A stretch of 64,000 nt of DNA from Aradus depressus. Lineage: Eukaryota; Arthropoda; Insecta; Hemiptera; Aradidae. The stretch is from the NCBI GenBank assembly GCA_963662175.1, contig OY759217.1:45484108-45548107 (forward strand), written 5' to 3'. A program made the translations under genes and the position numbers. Below the pieces are notes generated by a model. That model was not told the origin of the DNA. It ran no database searches and worked only from the letters and a program-made list of their open reading frames with translations. Below are positions 62,915 to 64,000 of this stretch, in pieces. The stretch's first letter is position 1. Every line of letters starts with the position of its first letter.

Positions 62915-63265
62915 CTGAAGAAGTCAGAAGTAAGTTGGACAAATTACTTGAGCAATATGGTAGAGTAGGGCTGGATGTTTATGTCAATAAGAGCGACAAA
63001 CTCACAGATAGTAAAGATATTGAGCAGGAGTTCAATGTGGGACCACGAGGTACCTCGAACCATAGTAACTAGCTTCAACTGGATGTTGGAAGAGAACAGA
63101 AGACTTCTGCAGGCCCAAAGAGCGTCCAGAGCCCTTTTGAGAAACCTGAAGCACAGGATCTACAGCACCATTATAAAGTCAGTCCTGATCTATGGTTGTG
63201 AGACCCTGACCTCACACAACGGAGAAGTTTTTCCAGTGCTGAGGAAAATAGCAGGGGACGGAAGG
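62915..63265 (+). mobile_element. LINE reverse-transcriptase polyprotein relic
   Basis: Reading frame around 62930-63000: KLDKLLEQYGRVGLDVYVNK, like the post-YADD LINE RT segment. The frame 62975-63310 contains SRALLRNLKHRIYSTIIKSV followed by LIYGCETLT, the conserved L--LI-PVL-YG-ETWTL region of RTE/CR1 elements (W replaced by L). Frameshifted; no upstream RT palm domain in view. Confidence 0.7.
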
Positions 63266-63309
63266 GCAAAGAAAATCAGAAGTGGAGAATCGGAAGAAAT
63301 AGGAAGCTG

Positions 63310-63915
63310 AGGACATCTATAGACAATAGCCGATCATAGTACTGTCGTATAACTCGCCCTAATTAGTTCTTGTTTTCATAACTCTTTGTTTGGCCCAGTT
63401 TATTCGGAAACTATCGGAATTCAATAAGAATTGGCTATCTATAATTAATTGTCCCCTCTAGCAAACAACTTGTTGTGTCCAACTTAGATAGTTTGACGAA
63501 GCCCACATTCAAGACAATCTCATGTTCTAGATAAATCGGCCCTCCACAGTGGGAAACAGAGTAATCTTCTAAGGACAAAGTTCGGTGTCTATTGTATGAA
63601 ACCAGAGAGAAGGGTCTTGTAACGATGAATCACCAAAATCTTAACTATAAGAACCCTCACGAAATAATACATGGGGTTCAGTCGGTACGGTGAGTTCAGT
63701 GAGTGTCAGTCAGTCTGGAGTTCGAATAGAATTAGTAGCATCTGTAAGTTGTAGTTTAGTTTCCGTCTGGTCTTCTCATCATTTTTGAGAGATATTGTCT
63801 TTGATCCATAAAACTGTTGGGAATTTACATATATCATCTGTTCATTCTCGACTCCCAAAGATTCGGAAGCACCTTCGTAGCTTGCCCTGGTGTCAGAAAT
63901 TCTCCTGTGTGGATA
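63310..63915. other. Unassigned interval between LINE pieces
   Basis: No repeat relatives in the window. It may be an insertion within the LINE or its diverged body. A repetitive GTGAGTTCAGTGAGTGTCAG stretch lies near 63689. Confidence 0.3.
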
Positions 63916-63919
63916 CCAG

Positions 63920-64000
63920 AAACACAGTTTCTGTTACGACAGTACAGTCCAAGGGGCCAGATCAAGAGGAAGACCACAGATGGACTGACCTAGTGAAGAA
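63920..64000 (+). mobile_element. LINE polyprotein C-terminal relic running off the window
   Basis: GARSRGRP, then, after a frameshift, RWTDLVK, the GRP--RW-DD--K motif near the end of RTE/CR1-type polyproteins. Probably the same element as 62915-63265. Confidence 0.6.

Overview
The window is non-coding, AT-rich eukaryotic DNA made almost entirely of transposable-element relics. I find no host protein-coding gene I would defend. Evidence for an arthropod, probably an insect, is indirect: two families of tRNA-derived SINEs, one with a CCTAA-repeat tail matching the C-strand of the insect telomere repeat TTAGG; remnants of RTE-like and Jockey/CR1-like LINEs; and hAT, PIF/Harbinger-like and pogo/Tigger-like non-autonomous DNA elements. 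The species cannot be named from the sequence.

Layout. 0-13 kb: dispersed repeat Rep-1 (about 600-700 bp, with three internal reiterations of a GTGTCGATACATTCATT block), SINE copies, a 34-bp tandem array at 6.67 kb and an inverted/tandem GC-richer block at 10.6-11.3 kb. 13-18 kb: a foldback element whose end is amplified as a 126-bp array, a 111-bp array and more foldbacks. 21.7-23.6 kb: two palindromic elements carrying hammerhead-like motifs beside a 622-bp Harbinger-like MITE. 27.6-31.5 kb: a nearly identical tandem duplication of 1784 bp units. 33.6-34.9 kb: an RTE-like LINE fragment between two copies of a 150-bp sequence, the right copy split by two hammerhead palindromes. 37.8-40.4 kb: a 250-bp palindrome, a LINE 3' region and a 44-bp array of nine units. 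41.8-42.0 kb: a G-rich telomere-like array. 44.1-45.4 kb: a three-level nest (SINE in RTE-like LINE in Jockey/CR1-like LINE), the inner two levels with target-site duplications (TSDs). 51.4-55.4 kb: LINE relic, hammerhead, full-length SINE, 75-bp array and a broken Tigger transposase. 56.2-56.7 kb: a textbook hAT MITE. 60-62.1 kb: inverted repeats, a local duplication and a young SINE. 62.9-64 kb: further LINE reverse-transcriptase polyprotein relics.

The most interesting signal is a set of at least four sequence-unrelated repeat families (called HH-A to HH-D here) that share a hammerhead-ribozyme-like layout: CUGANGA, a short stem II, GAAA, a 2-3 bp stem III and, in HH-A, HH-B and HH-D, a CUA/UUC/CUC cleavage triplet. 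In HH-A, HH-B and HH-D the motifs occur as divergent head-to-head pairs inside palindromic elements. HH-D has 9-12 bp TSDs and an extra unpaired tail at one end, a layout known from Penelope-like retroelements with inverted terminal repeats. No Penelope reverse transcriptase is present, so these look like non-autonomous derivatives. This is read by eye and has not been folded or searched.
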